NCBI RefSeq assembly: GCF_964340395.1
Contig: NC_135553.1
Span: forward strand, 11,424,001-11,488,000
Source of the DNA: Glandiceps talaboti
Lineage: Eukaryota > Hemichordata > Enteropneusta > Spengelidae
Direction: 5' to 3'
DNA length: 64,000 nucleotides
A model generated the notes under the pieces. The model saw only the letters and a list, made by a program, of their open reading frames with translations, was not told the origin of the DNA and did no database searches. A program made the position numbers and the translations under genes. Numbering within the stretch: the first letter of the stretch is position 1; each line of letters begins with the position of its first letter. Of the stretch, positions 1 through 11,811 are shown in pieces.

Positions 1-996
1 TTTATAGTCTAGTTCCTATACAGTATCATTACCATTTACACCTCCACTCACAGACTAATCAAAGTCGTTACTATAGAAGTCCTCAGATACATGAGATGCA
101 ATTTAACATTCATCCACAGCCACTCATTAACATCATATCTTCGTTAATCAATCACAGAATTTTAACCAATAACATAGTCCTTCATAAGGTTAGTTTTTAT
201 TGGAGGAGTTATGTCCAAATATGGTGTATTTGTCAGCTCTTGATGCTACTTATACACTGTTTACGTCACTATTATAGGGCTCACTGATTGGATGAACAAC
301 TTTTTGTGCTGATTGAAAGAATTTGACCAGGCATGGTTTAATTATAAACCATGTTGTTATCCAGACTAGTTCTTGTAGTGATATACCATTGCATTATGGG
401 TCTCACCAAACATAAATAGTCACTACATGCACACAATATTCACTACACCTAAAATCTTATTTCCAATTTGACTGACTACATTTGTTGTTGTAGTATGTAT
501 CTGAACGAACTAACACCCCCCCCCTCCGAGTCATGAATCTTGTGTATCGAATAAATATGTATGTCTGCTAATATAAGACCCATGATACAATGGTGTTCAT
601 TGAAAGAAAAACAGAAGTGAAAAGAGTTTTAATTTCGTTCTTGTAATGGCCTTCTCCTTTTAATTTGTGTTTACCAAGTTTGTTCACAAATCATTTCCTG
701 TACGTACAATTACAATGCTTTTTACAGATTTATCAATTGTTTGCCTTATTTAGCTAGAAACACGTACTTTGGTTTTGTCTTTTGACGTCATTCTTTCACA
801 TTGAAAACAAAGACATAGTAAAGTTGTTTTATTAGTAAGAAATCCAGTATGTAAATATCCATAGCTCATCCATATAACCACTATGAAGAGACATTTCGAT
901 GACAAGAAATTCTTCATAACTTCTTATGTTGACAAGAGTTGGAGTAGCTTTATTCAAAGATACGTCACTAATTCAATCCCGTATTTTCCTATTTAG
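1..996. other. non-coding stretch upstream of the polycystin-like exon
   Basis: No convincing exon or RNA gene is visible. The short open frame near 96-287 has no protein-like composition. The last 25 bases before 997 are pyrimidine-rich and end in TTTAG, so at least the 3' part is probably intron of the gene that owns the exon at 997-1429. Confidence 0.5.
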
Positions 997-1429
997 GTCT
1001 TATCATATCAGAGTAACCCATTTCCAAGGAATGACAACGTTCCGTTCCGAACGTCCCCAGTACTTGTAGCGGAGTTGTTCGATGGTGAACACTCTTCTGT
1101 CAAGTTAGACGAGGGTGTTCGATTCACTATAAAGAAGCCTGCCAAAGTGTTTGGGTCAAATGGGAACAAGTTCAATATTTCATCAAAGCTGCCAGCAGTA
1201 TTTGATGTGAACTATACCAATGTCACAGTCCAAGCTACTACGATGGCGATCACTGTTGACGTCACAAATGTAAATGCTACCTACAGCATGTATATTCAGC
1301 CTAATTCGACGACGATGAATGAAACACTACTTGATCAAGAATTCAACTTAAAGGGCGAATTTCCTCAAGTTGCTGTATATGATGGAATTATCACAGGAGA
1401 TACTCGATTCTTTTTCATTATAAGTGTTG
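997..1429 (+). CDS. internal exon of a polycystin-1-like receptor (GAIN-domain B-like region)
   Basis: Seen: the frame is open from a splice acceptor (CCTATTTAG, ending at 996) through 144 codons to a good donor (G|GTAAGC, GT at 1430-1431). The exon is 433 bp and ends in phase 1. Only this frame is protein-like. It starts with YQSNPFPRND, then a strand-rich stretch VLVAELFDG and VRFTIKKP, then ITVDVTNVNATYSMYIQP. Six N-glycosylation sequons (NIS, NYT, NVT, NAT, NST, NET) in under 110 residues mark it as extracellular. Family knowledge: polycystin-1 and PKD1-like proteins have a conserved stretch just before the GPS cleavage site with an NPF-type start, a V-x-S-x-x-L/F strand, an I-x-I-x-I-P strand and a following ..I.I.P... 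strand; this exon fits that order. Inference: it encodes GAIN subdomain B of a cell-surface receptor. No methionine start is needed because the exon is internal. Neighbouring exons were not identified, so introns must be long or the gene broken. Other GAIN-containing receptors are possible. Confidence 0.6.
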
Positions 1430-2845
1430 GTAAGCTTTCGCTTGTTTATTAAGGGCAAGGTCAACAAAGTCATATAAACAATAGTTCAATAAATGTAAAT
1501 CTGTAGGTTTTTTTCATCTGACAACAACAATTTTACGAATCACGTTTTTTTCTGAGTTCAAGGTTTGTACCTCTAAATATAAATATATTTACTAAAGTGT
1601 CGTCAAGTTGAAAATCGGAGAACTTTAAATTGAAATGGCGTTCATACATGGCATTGATTAATCCATGTTGGGAACGGGGTCAAAATAATAGATCCTGGAG
1701 TAAAACTTTACCACAACCACTTGTGAAAACTTTTCTTATTTTTTGTTTTACTGACTTGCACACAATACTCTTTTTATGCTGTCCTCAAATGTACGTATAA
1801 TGATGGTCATAGCCACATGTTTTCCAAATACTTGTTACTGTTGATAATACTTTAATTGTTTTGTCAACCATCTATTATGATGATCTAGCAACCATGAAAA
1901 TGTTAAGTTTCAATAGAAGGATAAAAGAGTATTCACTGTCAAATGGCTTTGTATTTATAATACTGCACACAGATTTGTGATCGTAGCTTGAAGTAATTCG
2001 CCTAATAAAGTGAGAAAAGGGTTGGGCGATTGATATCTAACTTCAACAATTACGGGTTTTATAAAAAAAAAGAAAAAAAGAAGATCATTATAATTTTAGT
2101 TGATCTGATATGATGATTATATCTGTTCTGCGGACAACTCATTTCGGAATCCTTAACTTGATGGGTGATGTTGTTTTGCTTGGATCACGAGTCGTCAGCT
2201 TTATATTTTAGTGCATAACCTTAACCCAGTTCATGTGTGTTCCTTACCTATACCCCTACCTTACCTACAAATGTACATGTCTTAATTTTGTCAAACCTTA
2301 ATACCTGATTTAGAATACGACAAAAATATAATGGACTTTTTTTCAACAGTTTAAGGTGACACAAGCAAAGTCGATAAGCCTTATTAATTAAGTGATACAT
2401 TACCCTAGCACACTTTTGGTGTCAATACATTACTATTCTCTTCTGCTATACTTAAAACAGTTAGTTATTTTGTGTGGATTTCTCCAACAACTTTATACAT
2501 ACAATAAATTACGTCATCAGATCGTTTATAAGTTATATCTTAACACCAAGTTTGAGTTCAGTCACAGCTTATGATTACGTATGTTTCAGTGAGTAGAATA
2601 CTTAGAGTACCATTTACATGTGCAGCAAGACGTACGCTCTCAAAAAGTATCAACTCGGCGTGTGTCCCTTGGAACATATGTAGCCATGGTCCATACATAT
2701 ACGGCCCGATCAGTATCATGTCGAAAATTATTAAAAACTTAGTCAATTCAAGTGACATTCTTCTCGAGGAGTGCTATTTACAGTGTGAGAAACAGTGCAC
2801 GTGGCTTATCAGCGTTTTAACTAAGACAGCAAATAATCAACAAAT
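1430..2845. other. intron or intergenic, no feature seen
   Basis: It begins with the splice donor of the preceding exon. It is AT-rich with homopolymer runs (for example poly-A near 2060-2080). Short open frames near 2392-2574 and 2558-2852 lie on both strands over the same bases and have no recognisable motif; I read them as chance. Confidence 0.5.
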
Positions 2846-3180
2846 GATTTGATTTGATTTGATTTATTTCAGCACAAACAAAACAATTCAGTATACAGAA
2901 AACAATTACAGCAGACACTATATACATTATTGCGCTAGGATAACACAGAAAAGTTTAAAAATTATTTCCAATGTTGGTCCCACAATCACATTAACTAATC
3001 CGTGTTTTTATGTATTTCTATGGTTGTTAGATGACGATAAAGACATCGATACACATATCATCACCGTAGAAGTGGCTTTCCAAACATGTGGACTTCTGCG
3101 TACAGGCCAACAGGACTGGTCTCACTCCGAATGCTTGGTACGAATGTTTCATGGCATTTATTTAATCACATGTACATGAT
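2846..3180 (-). mobile_element. 3' end of a non-LTR retrotransposon (LINE-like remnant)
   Basis: The + strand starts with repeats of the pentamer TGATT followed by TTATTTCAGCACAAAC. On the minus strand this reads as an A-rich tail of ATAAATCAAATCAAATCA type, a common end of CR1/L2-type LINEs in invertebrates. The following 300 bases would be its 3' untranslated end. No reverse transcriptase is recognisable here, so it is a 5'-truncated copy at best. Identification rests on the tail alone. Confidence 0.4.
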
Positions 3181-3783
3181 ATTACCACCAGAGCCAACAC
3201 CTATTCCAGTGTCTATATATATATATTAAGCCGCCATTATAATTGTAGTTCCTATTTCTAGCATTATCTTCGTTTTATTGTTCCTTCCAAAGTCACTTCA
3301 TATGAATATATAAGTAGTATATAGCATGTGGATATGGTGTCTGTGACAAGTGCGCATACACCAATCATCGTTATTTCGTGTAATACTCAGCTACTAGCCC
3401 AAATTGCGCGTGCGCACTTGTGTTCATCTCAAACCCTAATATTGCTCTATTAATATTCATCAACAATTTAACCACACCCAGATTGTTACAGTGTGAAGCA
3501 TTTGTGTCGGTTTTGTCGTTTATATAAACGACTACAAGAAAATGTGGCTACGTGTTTTAATATTTTCGCTTATGAAGAATTTTCTATGAAACATAATTTT
3601 GTAACATTACATTGCATTTTGATAACCTCTTGTGTCATTCTCCATTACCTATTTTAAAGGAAAGCGTTTATGTGTGTCTTTAGTAAACTTGTACTGATTA
3701 TTAATATCAACTTGCGTATGATTTTGGGGAAGATAAAATAGCACCTCCGTAACTTTGATTTATAATAAATAAGCACTTACATA
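3181..3783. other. non-coding, with an NRF-1-like GC-rich inverted repeat
   Basis: There is no gene. An 11-bp perfect inverted repeat (ACAAGTGCGCA at 3346-3356 and its complement at 3411-3421) is separated by 54 bases. Within the right part, 3405-3416 read on the minus strand is TGCGCACGCGCA, matching the NRF-1 binding consensus. Whether it is a promoter is unknown; no exon is seen beside it. Confidence 0.3.
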
Positions 3784-4452
3784 CACAGGGAAGCTTGTGC
3801 ATCCTAGCACTTGGATATGCACGTGTTAGGAAATGGCCGCATCCTAGTGCAACGAAGAAGAGCACAACCATGTACCAGCTGTATGCCTCACAGCCTCATT
3901 ACAGAGTATATTTTTCCATAGCCCTGGTACAAATTATGAAAAATGTGCCTTTTGCAGGGATGTGCCACGACTGTTCTATTACACACCTCGCACACACTTG
4001 TGTATCCTGTAACAGTTATGGTGGATTAGCACTAAGTAGCCAACCTTTTTTTCATATCCGACTAGCATTGCTCACACAGTATGACTGTGGAAAATACCGT
4101 TGTTACAGCAATGCTGACATAGCTGGTGCATGGATATGGGAAATGCCTATGATACAGCTATTTATTCTCACATAGCTGGTACATGGCTTTGGGAAAAATC
4201 TTGTGTACGTGGATATTGTAAAAACCTACGCTGCTATTTTTACCGTCCATGTTACATTGATATCGATGCTGGCATACCAGTTACACATCTGTCAAGTCTA
4301 GGTATGTTATAGTGTGTTGGCCAGAGCTGTTACAGGGAAATTGTACACATATAGCTGGTACAACCCCCGTGGCTCCACTGAGGTGATACAGCTATGTGCA
4401 CAACTCTGCCCTAGGTATGTGAATGTTACAGGGGTGTGCAAGGTTCCCTATG
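3784..4452 (+). mobile_element. MITE-like element, copy 1 (669 bp)
   Basis: Seen: it is bounded on both sides by TA (3782-3783 and 4453-4454) and by short terminal inverted repeats: CACAGGGAAGCTTGTGCA at the left and TGTGCAAGGTTCCCTATG at the right. The body carries many imperfect copies of a CAGCTATGTACC / GGTACATAGCTG subrepeat in both orientations. It is closely similar along its length to 5115-5840 in reverse orientation. TA target duplication fits Tc1/mariner-like or other TA-targeting cut-and-paste transposons. No transposase is encoded; open frames within it (for example 3795-4175) are by-products of the repeat and not genes. Confidence 0.75.
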
Positions 4453-5114
4453 TAGGGTGATGAATTATTTTGTTTGTGAAGTCTATTGCTAATGAATCCA
4501 GTATCATGGGACACCCTGCATCATGTCACTAAATCAGATTTTGTACATCTCACTAAAAAGGAAATACTGTACAATCATGTACAGTGTCGTTTCTTTTCAT
4601 TTGTACAATGGGTGAGGTTGACGGAGAGATGTGATGATCAAACATCACGTAGTTCAGCTTCATATATCCCCGGGTTGAAAGGGTTGAAGGCAGTACTCGA
4701 AATTTAACTAGTGCCCATGTATACAAACCCATGCCACGGACCAATGTACATGATATGCGAGTCATCTGCTGTGGTGATCACATAATACATTTGTGTGGCA
4801 GTAAATCTATATTGTACATTACACAATATCCATTTGCGACTGGGCAGTAATTGACGAAGAGTCGTTATCACTCCCTTAATTGGACAGGTCAAGCAATATG
4901 GTCATCACTATAGTGACCACCATATACGTTCATAGAGAAAGTTCTTCACGCAATAGAAATTACACGCCAGACCAATCTGATTAAATCATATGTAGTGTAC
5001 TCCGTGCGATTTATTTTTAGCTCTTACGTTTACTGTTGTTTGTTCATATGTGAGCACACGTTACCTAGGTAATCAAATTGATCACAGATATACACTGAGT
5101 AACATTTACCTGTA
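4453..5114. other. spacer between the two inverted MITE copies
   Basis: About 660 bp without a recognisable gene. It contains several GTACA/TGTAC words that could fold, including ACTGTACAATCATGTACAGT near 4567-4586, but it shares no clear similarity with the flanking elements. It could be host DNA between two insertions or the core of one larger foldback element. Confidence 0.5.
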
Positions 5115-5840
5115 CACAGGGAACCTTGCACACCCCTGTAACATTCACATACGTAGGACAGGGTTGGGCACATAGCTGCATCAGCTCAGTGGAGCCACGG
5201 GGGCTGTACCAGCTATGTGTACAATATCCATGTAACAGCTCTGGCCAACACACTAGGTGTAGCACTCCTAGATTTGACAGATGTGTAACTGGTATATCAG
5301 TAACAATGTAACATGGATGGTAAAATAGCAATGCAGCATAGGTTTTTATAACACCCGCGTACACAAGCGTTTTCCCACGGCCATGTACCAGCTATGTGCG
5401 AATAGCTGTAATGTAGGTATTTCCTATAGCCATGCACCAGCTATGTCAACATTATTGTAACAGTTGTATTTCCCACAGCCATGTACCAGCTGTATGAGCA
5501 ATGCTAGTGGGATATGAACAAAAGGGTGGCTACATAGTATTAATCCACCATAACTATTACATGGATGTGCACAACTGTGTGCTAGGTTGCTAGGTATGTA
5601 GTACACAGCTATGGTATTCGGATGTGCAATGTGCACAGAGGTGGTATTCCACATCCATGCAACAGGCATATTTTTTCACAGCTATGTACCAGGGTTGTGG
5701 AAAAACATACTCTGTTACAAGGCTGTGAGGCACACAGCTGGTACATGATTGTGCTCTTCTTCCTAGCAGTAGAATGTGGACACATCCTATCACTAGGATG
5801 TGCATAACCTATAGTGTCAGGATGCACATAGTCCCCTCTG
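5115..5840 (-). mobile_element. MITE-like element, copy 2 (726 bp), inverted relative to copy 1
   Basis: It starts CACAGGGAACCTTGCACA after TA (5113-5114) and ends TAGTCCCCTCTG before TA (5841-5842). Its reverse complement aligns to 3784-4452 along nearly the whole length, with small indels. The shared landmarks are the GAAGAAGAGCAC block, the ACATAGCTGGTACA subrepeats, the CATCTGTCAA block and the CCCGTGGCTCCACTGAG block. Its 3' terminal repeat is more worn than the other three ends. It is non-coding; several overlapping open frames on both strands are repeat artefacts. Confidence 0.75.
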
Positions 5841-5842
5841 TA

Positions 5843-7394
5843 TTCATGACTATTCATCTAAATGAATTGAGGATTACCGAAAACATATGTATGCACGTAC
5901 GAACAAAAGATTGTGAAAGACAAGTTTCGAAATGGTGTGTTTAGGCAATAGCACGAAATGTATGTGAATTTAATCATGGAATGATTCTGCAGAACATAAC
6001 ATTTATCAATATGCCTTTATTTCCAGGAGTAATGTTCACCTTTAAGCAATGCCTTATCTTTCATCTTGTAGCCTATACCAATGGAAGACCAGGACAAACT
6101 TGAATGCAAGTGTGGCAAGTAGAGGAATTTGACGAACTTGACGAAATAGTATCTCCGATTTAACACCACTAACCATGTAAACATTATTCACATTGATGAA
6201 TATTCGTAACTGATACATGAACGTTACCAATGCGAAGCCTAAAGGTCAGCAATGGCATTTGACTACACTTTAATAACAGCTGTTTTGTTTGACACGTTGT
6301 ATTTAATCATTCATTTTAATGAAATGTAACTTATACGAGCTATTTACACAATGGAGCTACAATATAGTAACATACGCATTTCCATACACCTTTCTTATGT
6401 GATACTTAATATTTCGTTTTAATAATCATAAATGTTGATGATGTGCAACAGAAACAATAGGTTGTACATTATTTAACTATCGACAATATAATCCCATGGC
6501 ACTCAGACCAGTTTTTATTATTATGTTACCCTGTCATTTAACCATTGTACAAGAAGTTTTATGCAAAGTAAGTTTAACTATTATCAACAGAATGTCATCA
6601 CTTTCACATAAGTTTTTTTCTTATATGACACTTAATCATCATTTAATATCCGTAGCATAAATGATACGAGATGTTTACAAAATTTAGTGATCAATAGATT
6701 TTCACTGCACTTTTGTGACACCTTTCACAATTCAGATGATAGCTTTTATGACAAATGTTACAAGTACAAGGAGTTTGCACTATTTTTACACAGTTACCAA
6801 CACCATGTTTATCTCTCTCACATATTAAGTTTTCCTTGTGCGACACAACATTTAGCTATTGATGTTGATGAAGTTTTATTCGCACAACAGATATTGCGCG
6901 CTAATTTGTGTGGTGTGTTGATGAGAAACATTTTAATAATTGTCTGAATTGAAAGACAATTTTCATAATTTGAAAGAATGAACGTTTTACTAATAATACA
7001 ATAGACAATTTTCCGGTTCCAAGATGCACTGCGTTAGACGACGTCGCCTCTTTGTTACTCATTACATTTGGTGAAATGGTCGAAAGACATGACCTCTTTA
7101 ATTGTCAGTGATTTTATAGAACAAAGACCAAATGTCATCAACAACAGAAAAGGACTTTACTGATAAACCCAGGGTACAGCCCCAAGTAGCACCCCTCCTG
7201 CACGTACAGAGTACATGTCGTCGCATGGGGAGACGCTCGATGCATCTAGGAACAGGCAACATGTCTTTTCTCCGTAATTATTGAATCAATCACACAGTAG
7301 ACTACATTATCATTAAAATCAATTGCCTTTAACTTGTTCTTTGCAAATTGTCATTTCAACGACATTGCTTAATTTTAGAAAGTCTGAGAATAAG
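5843..7394. other. non-coding stretch, no feature supported
   Basis: AT-rich DNA with scattered ATTTAACTAT-type words. A pyrimidine tract and AG near 6070 look like a splice acceptor, but the frame closes within 17 codons. The open frame near 6687-6947 has no motif. Nothing here can be called a gene. Confidence 0.45.
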
Positions 7395-7512
7395 TGAATG
7401 AATGAAAGAATGAATGAATGAACGAACGAACGAATTAATGAATGGTTGAATGAATGAATGAATGAATGAATGAATGAATGAATGAATGAATGAATGAACG
7501 AACGAACGAATG
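7395..7512. repeat. (GAAT)n / (GAAC)n microsatellite
   Basis: Tetranucleotide array of GAAT units, interrupted by GAAC units at both ends (around 7421-7433 and 7497-7509). Confidence 0.95.
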
Positions 7513-7587
7513 ACTGGTTAGTTTATTGATTTACTGATTGGTTGATTAATTGATTGGTGAACGAACGAGTTATCAAGTGAACAAGCT

Positions 7588-7591
7588 AATG

Positions 7592-7630
<39 letters not shown>
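7588..7630. repeat. (CAAT)n microsatellite
   Basis: About ten consecutive CAAT units; probably part of one unstable region together with the GAAT array 80 bp upstream. Confidence 0.95.
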
Positions 7631-7631
<1 letters not shown>

Positions 7632-8330
7632 TTAAGAGTTCCTAGCATTGTTTGCTTCCCAGAACGCCATTTGTAAAGCAGACCTATTTTCGAAGACAAA
7701 CTTCCCAAATCATTAACAATATTTCCAATGATGTTGTAGGGTATTTGAACGCGACTTTTCAGTATCCACGAAGCATTGAATTTACGATAAATGCAGCCTC
7801 ATCTTTGTGACACTCTAGTACCATATTTCAACCTGCTTTATACAGCATAAAATATTAACCGCTAGAGCCTAAATTAAAATTTCATACTATATGTTTCATT
7901 GTCTGATAGTGTAAAGGGTTTAATCTAGATTGTAGATTAATGTGTTTTCTTTGTATGGTTTTAGTTAAATATCAGTAACAAAGCTTACTACTAAGTGATT
8001 CAACAAAAAACTTCAATTTGATTGAATGGAGCTAAAGTGATAGACAGATAGACATATGACGCTATATGATTGCCACATGATTATCATGATTTATTAATAA
8101 TATCTTAGCGAAAGTTTTAAAAAGTGTATAGCCTGTTATGTTCTCGATCTCTTGTCTAGACAAGTGAGCAATTCATCATTTTAATGAAATCTAAGTTAAA
8201 TTGGTGACATGATGAAGGAGTGGATTGAAGTGCCAAATACATGTACAGATGAGAAATAATTTAATTTACATGGTCAAAAGCGTGAGTAAATAATTGGTAG
8301 ACAGACAATATATGTATATAAATAATAATA
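7631..8330. other. non-coding stretch, no feature seen
   Basis: No exon, RNA gene or repeat family was recognised in this 0.7 kb. An A+T-rich run of AATAATAATAACAAATTAAT at about 8321-8340 leads into the SINE. Confidence 0.5.
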
Positions 8331-8334
8331 ACAA

Positions 8335-8695
8335 ATTAATAATATTTGTTTTTATATAGCGCTTTTTGTGTGCTCAAAGCGCTTTACAATTATTACCTAT
8401 GGCACGGATCAATGGTGGCACAACGGTCCTTTATTCTTCCTCGACTCCCCGGGGATCCGCAGCATACAATCTATTGCAACGATTTAAGCGCATAGGATTA
8501 AAGTATTCACATTGCAACCTCTATCCTACCTGGTCCCCAATTATACAGCTGGGTGAACTGAGCCACAGCCATGGTTCAAATCTTGCCCAAGGACTTTAGC
8601 CACTCAGAAACAAACGGCAGCGATGGGGCTGGAACCAGCAACCTGTAGATTTTAAGCCGGCGTCGCTAACCATTTGCCCGGCCATCCTGACTCCA
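8335..8695 (-). mobile_element. tRNA-derived SINE, copy 1
   Basis: It is similar over about 300 bp to 48443-48715. Read on the minus strand, the head (8695 downward) is tRNA-like: a GGGCAAATGGTTAGCGACG A-box region and a worn B box (GGTTCCAGCC near 8626-8635). The tail reads AAAGCGCTTTGAGCAC and AAAAAGCGCTATAT. The copy is degenerate. Shared landmarks with copy 2 are ACCTGGTCCCCAATTA, TGGTTCAAATCTTGCCCAA and ACTTTAGC. The open frame over 8366-8599 is part of the SINE and not a gene. Confidence 0.75.
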
Positions 8696-9100
8696 CAATA
8701 GATGTATTCGTAGATTTCAAATTACTGTACATCAGCTATTCAAGCATGTGTTTTTGTGGATCTTCATCATCCAAATTGAATTACATTACGTATTCACTTG
8801 TAATTGGAATACGAGTTTACTGTTCCATGCATGGTTGACTGTGCTAACTCCAGCCGAGACGATTGTATTGATCTACCAAATACAATATAGCAGTTTAATA
8901 TCGGTCATTAATGATGCATGTCCTCTTCCATACAACGAGGGCACTTAATCACGAAACATTTTCAAATATTGCAGCAGATGAGTCCAACAATGACAGTTTA
9001 CCGAGACTACATGGTTCAATTCACTGCATGATCTAGTTCATACACAATTCTACAAATTTCAATGTGTGGTCTTAAGTTTTATCTACGTATTACCCCCCAC
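8696..9100. other. non-coding stretch, no feature seen
   Basis: No exon or repeat family recognised; the open frame at 8748-8948 lacks motifs and splice context. Confidence 0.45.
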
Positions 9101-9116
9101 AAGTGGGGTGGTCGGT

Positions 9117-9160
9117 CTGACTGACTGACTGACTGACTGACTGACTATTAACTAACTATT

Positions 9161-9193
<33 letters not shown>

Positions 9194-9232
9194 GTCCGTC
9201 TGTCTATCCATCCGTCCATCTTTCTGCCTGTC
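9117..9232. repeat. (CTGA)n and (CTGT)n compound microsatellite
   Basis: Runs of CTGA (9117-9147) and CTGT (about 9164-9191), the latter decaying to CCGT/CCAT variants up to about 9232. Confidence 0.9.
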
Positions 9233-9240
9233 CGTGTCAC

Positions 9241-10790
9241 CATTTTCAAGAAAACGGTTGGCTCAATTAATATTTGTTACACACTTTCTCCTTTTTAGGG
9301 TTAGGGCTAGAACTTAAAATTTTGGCGAGATCTCTGGAAGGAAATTAATACAAGTGTAAAAAAAATGTTCCAGTAAGTTGACCTCATGATAGATGTTCCT
9401 GCAATACCATATGAACACAATTGACCATTGGCGGCGCTGTTCACTGGATACCATTCCAAACAAATTTATTGCATTAGAATTGCAATATACTAAATTTTTG
9501 ATCAATATTTTCTTATAGAAAAGCATTGTCATGTTTTAATTTTACGTGTGTGGTAACTGTTCACATAAAAATAGTTCAAAGATATCACAAGACTCTGTAC
9601 CTTAAAGGAGACCATCAGGTAAAATTTGATTTTGTTACGTTGTAATATAGTGTAGTATTGAACGGTGTGTTGAACTTCGAGGCCAAATGAAAAAAAGTTG
9701 TTTGGTTCCAGTTACCCGACCCCAACTAGTTTTTTCACGCCGACTCAAAAGCTCCTGATGGCCAAACTATAATAACGTTGCCCATATTTCGAGTTTATAC
9801 GTTTGTTAAGAAATAATAGATCATTAAAAAATCTGATAGCAGAAGAGATAATATTATCAGCTACAATTGAATAATAATTGGGAAATCGGCTTACAAGATC
9901 TAGAGCCAGTATAAGCCTCTCCAAATGTAACATGTACAGTAAATTCTCTTCTCTGTTACCTTAGAACGCAATTAGCATATACTCTTGCGGCCGTGCCTGC
10001 TACTTAAAACCTTCAGAATTGATAGTTAATTAGATATCAAAATGTATAATATCCAAATCCTGTTCCATTTGTCTAGATGGCGTTGCCATAGTTTATTTAA
10101 AAGGAAATGACACGTTCCACTTTTATATGACAGTTGTATCGAATGAAATGAATTTTGAATTGATTATTTTCGTTATAGAATTTCCTTTAGCTTGTAGTGG
10201 ACCAGTCAGAAACATATGTAAGCTTTAGATAGAAAACTTGAGAAGAGTACATAATCAAAATTATATTTTTATAAATCATATAAATGATGATGTATGTAAT
10301 TGCGAATAGTAAATGATATTGAACATGCTTGACTATAAGCAATTACTATAATGGCAACTATGATGTTACTTATGTAAGAATAACTTAACACTTCGAACCT
10401 GCTTGAATCACCAAATTATTTCATATGAATTACGTGGACAGGATACAAAGTGAAATTGTGTATCTGTGTATCATAGTTAAATAATATTTGGCTTTTTTTA
10501 TTCAGAAAAAATATGTTTACAAATAAGAACTCTTATTATGCAAATACTCACGGGGGGGGGACATATTTAATCACCCGAAACAGTATTTCTTTGTGCGCCT
10601 AGTTACGTCTACACAACGTCCATTTTGGCGGCCAGGAATACGTTGACAAGAAAACGATGTCAGGAGGAAGTAATAATCTGAAAGTGGCATATTAATGTAC
10701 GCAATTATGCATATGTGATTTTGCTATAGCTGCATAATAACCAACGTAATTATTATGTCTCCATGGTTTTCACGAAAATAAGTACTCATA
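9241..10790. other. non-coding stretch; possible worn foldback element at 9605-9765
   Basis: A segment from about 9605 (GGAGACCATCAGG) to about 9765 (CCTGATGGCC) has short inverted ends and could be a small transposon remnant, but the ends match over only about 8 bases. No exon was recognised. The open frames near 9314-9532 and 9745-9933 have no motif. Confidence 0.35.
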
Positions 10791-10869
10791 ATAAGAGGAA
10801 ATGTAGCAAAAGCTTCCGTAGACTGCTACAAATCGAAGGTATTAATCAAAATGAGTACAAATGCTTTCA
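10791..10869 (+). promoter_or_regulatory. 79-bp strongly conserved block upstream of unit 1 (enhancer candidate)
   Basis: Seen: 75 of 79 bases agree with 50070-50148, whereas surrounding homologous DNA is far more diverged. It contains an inverted repeat TGTAGCA (10802-10808) / TGCTACA (10824-10830) with a 15-base loop around AAGCTT, followed by a TTAATCA homeodomain-type word. Weaker similarity extends left to about 10655. It lies about 1.0 kb before the unit 1 transcription start, and its partner lies 1.3 kb before the unit 4 start. Units 2 and 3 have no recognisable copy. A regulatory role is inference; a young mobile insertion or gene conversion could also explain the identity. Confidence 0.45.
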
Positions 10870-11811
10870 ATATTATAGTGAAAGGATCCGTACTCGTTTT
10901 GTCCTGGCATACATAACTTGATTCACCCGATAATAAAGACTATGTGCTTTTATTTATAATTACTCAATGATTATATTGTTGTACTGGTTATTATATTCCT
11001 AGTCGCATGCTTACTACGGAAAACAATATATATATCATAATTCTTGAGCATTTCTTTTTTTTTTGCCATCAAATATTGAAAAGGCATATAAAAGGTTTAA
11101 TCGAAGGAAAAAGTAAAAGATAAAGAAAATTAATTAAATCAGTTTTCTATCAATTTATATATACAACCTTAACATATCCCTCTTTGTCACTGACATTGCA
11201 ACAACCTAACTATATATATCTTTAAAAAGTAAGCTTAAGGTTATTGATTGTCGCGTTTCCTATTTGTATACAATTGGTGTACATGGCACCCCTTTTAGAA
11301 TATGAGAAAGTATGAATTCCAGGACGAAGCAAAGAACACCAGTCTACAAATCATAAAGCCATATAGTCAACCTGCTAATGTCTGGAGCTTGGAGATGACA
11401 CGATATTATATTTAATGTTCAACCAAGTACAGTCATTCAATGTAACTTTTGAGTTGCATTAAAACACACTGTAATGAGCCATACACTGAAATACTTCGAC
11501 GATTCCATACACTGTCATGCCCAAACTGCAATGAGGCATGCATCCTTTCATAATGATATCTAACATGAATATTTAATGTTATGATATAACAATTCTCGAC
11601 ACCACTCAGTTTATAGACATGTTTATAGATTTGATTTTCCACGCATTCTAGATTAATGACGTCATTATTCAGCACATGATTACCGTTCAATCCCTTTGTA
11701 ATAGTAGATTAAAGTTGTTGATGGGTTCGTATAACGTGGCACCCGATAGCAGAAAAGAAGTAATGAATTAAATTGTGATTCTCCTTATCTGTGTATCTGT
11801 GGATGAATAGA

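Noticed and set aside
3795-5857. Many overlapping open frames of 60-126 codons on both strands
   Set aside because: They lie in the MITE pair, mirror each other between the inverted copies and consist of its CAGCTATGTACC subrepeats.
6049-6125. Acceptor-like site with frame PIPMEDQDKLECKCGK as a possible next exon after 997-1429
   Set aside because: In that frame it stops after 16 codons, in the phase needed by the preceding exon it stops after about 10, and no donor or motif follows.
8626-8690. tRNA gene on the minus strand
   Set aside because: The tRNA-like part continues into a 300-bp body shared with 48443-48715 and does not close an acceptor stem, so it is a SINE head.
9605-9765. Possible small foldback transposon
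   Set aside because: The inverted ends match over only about 8 bases and no target duplication is visible; kept as a remark only.
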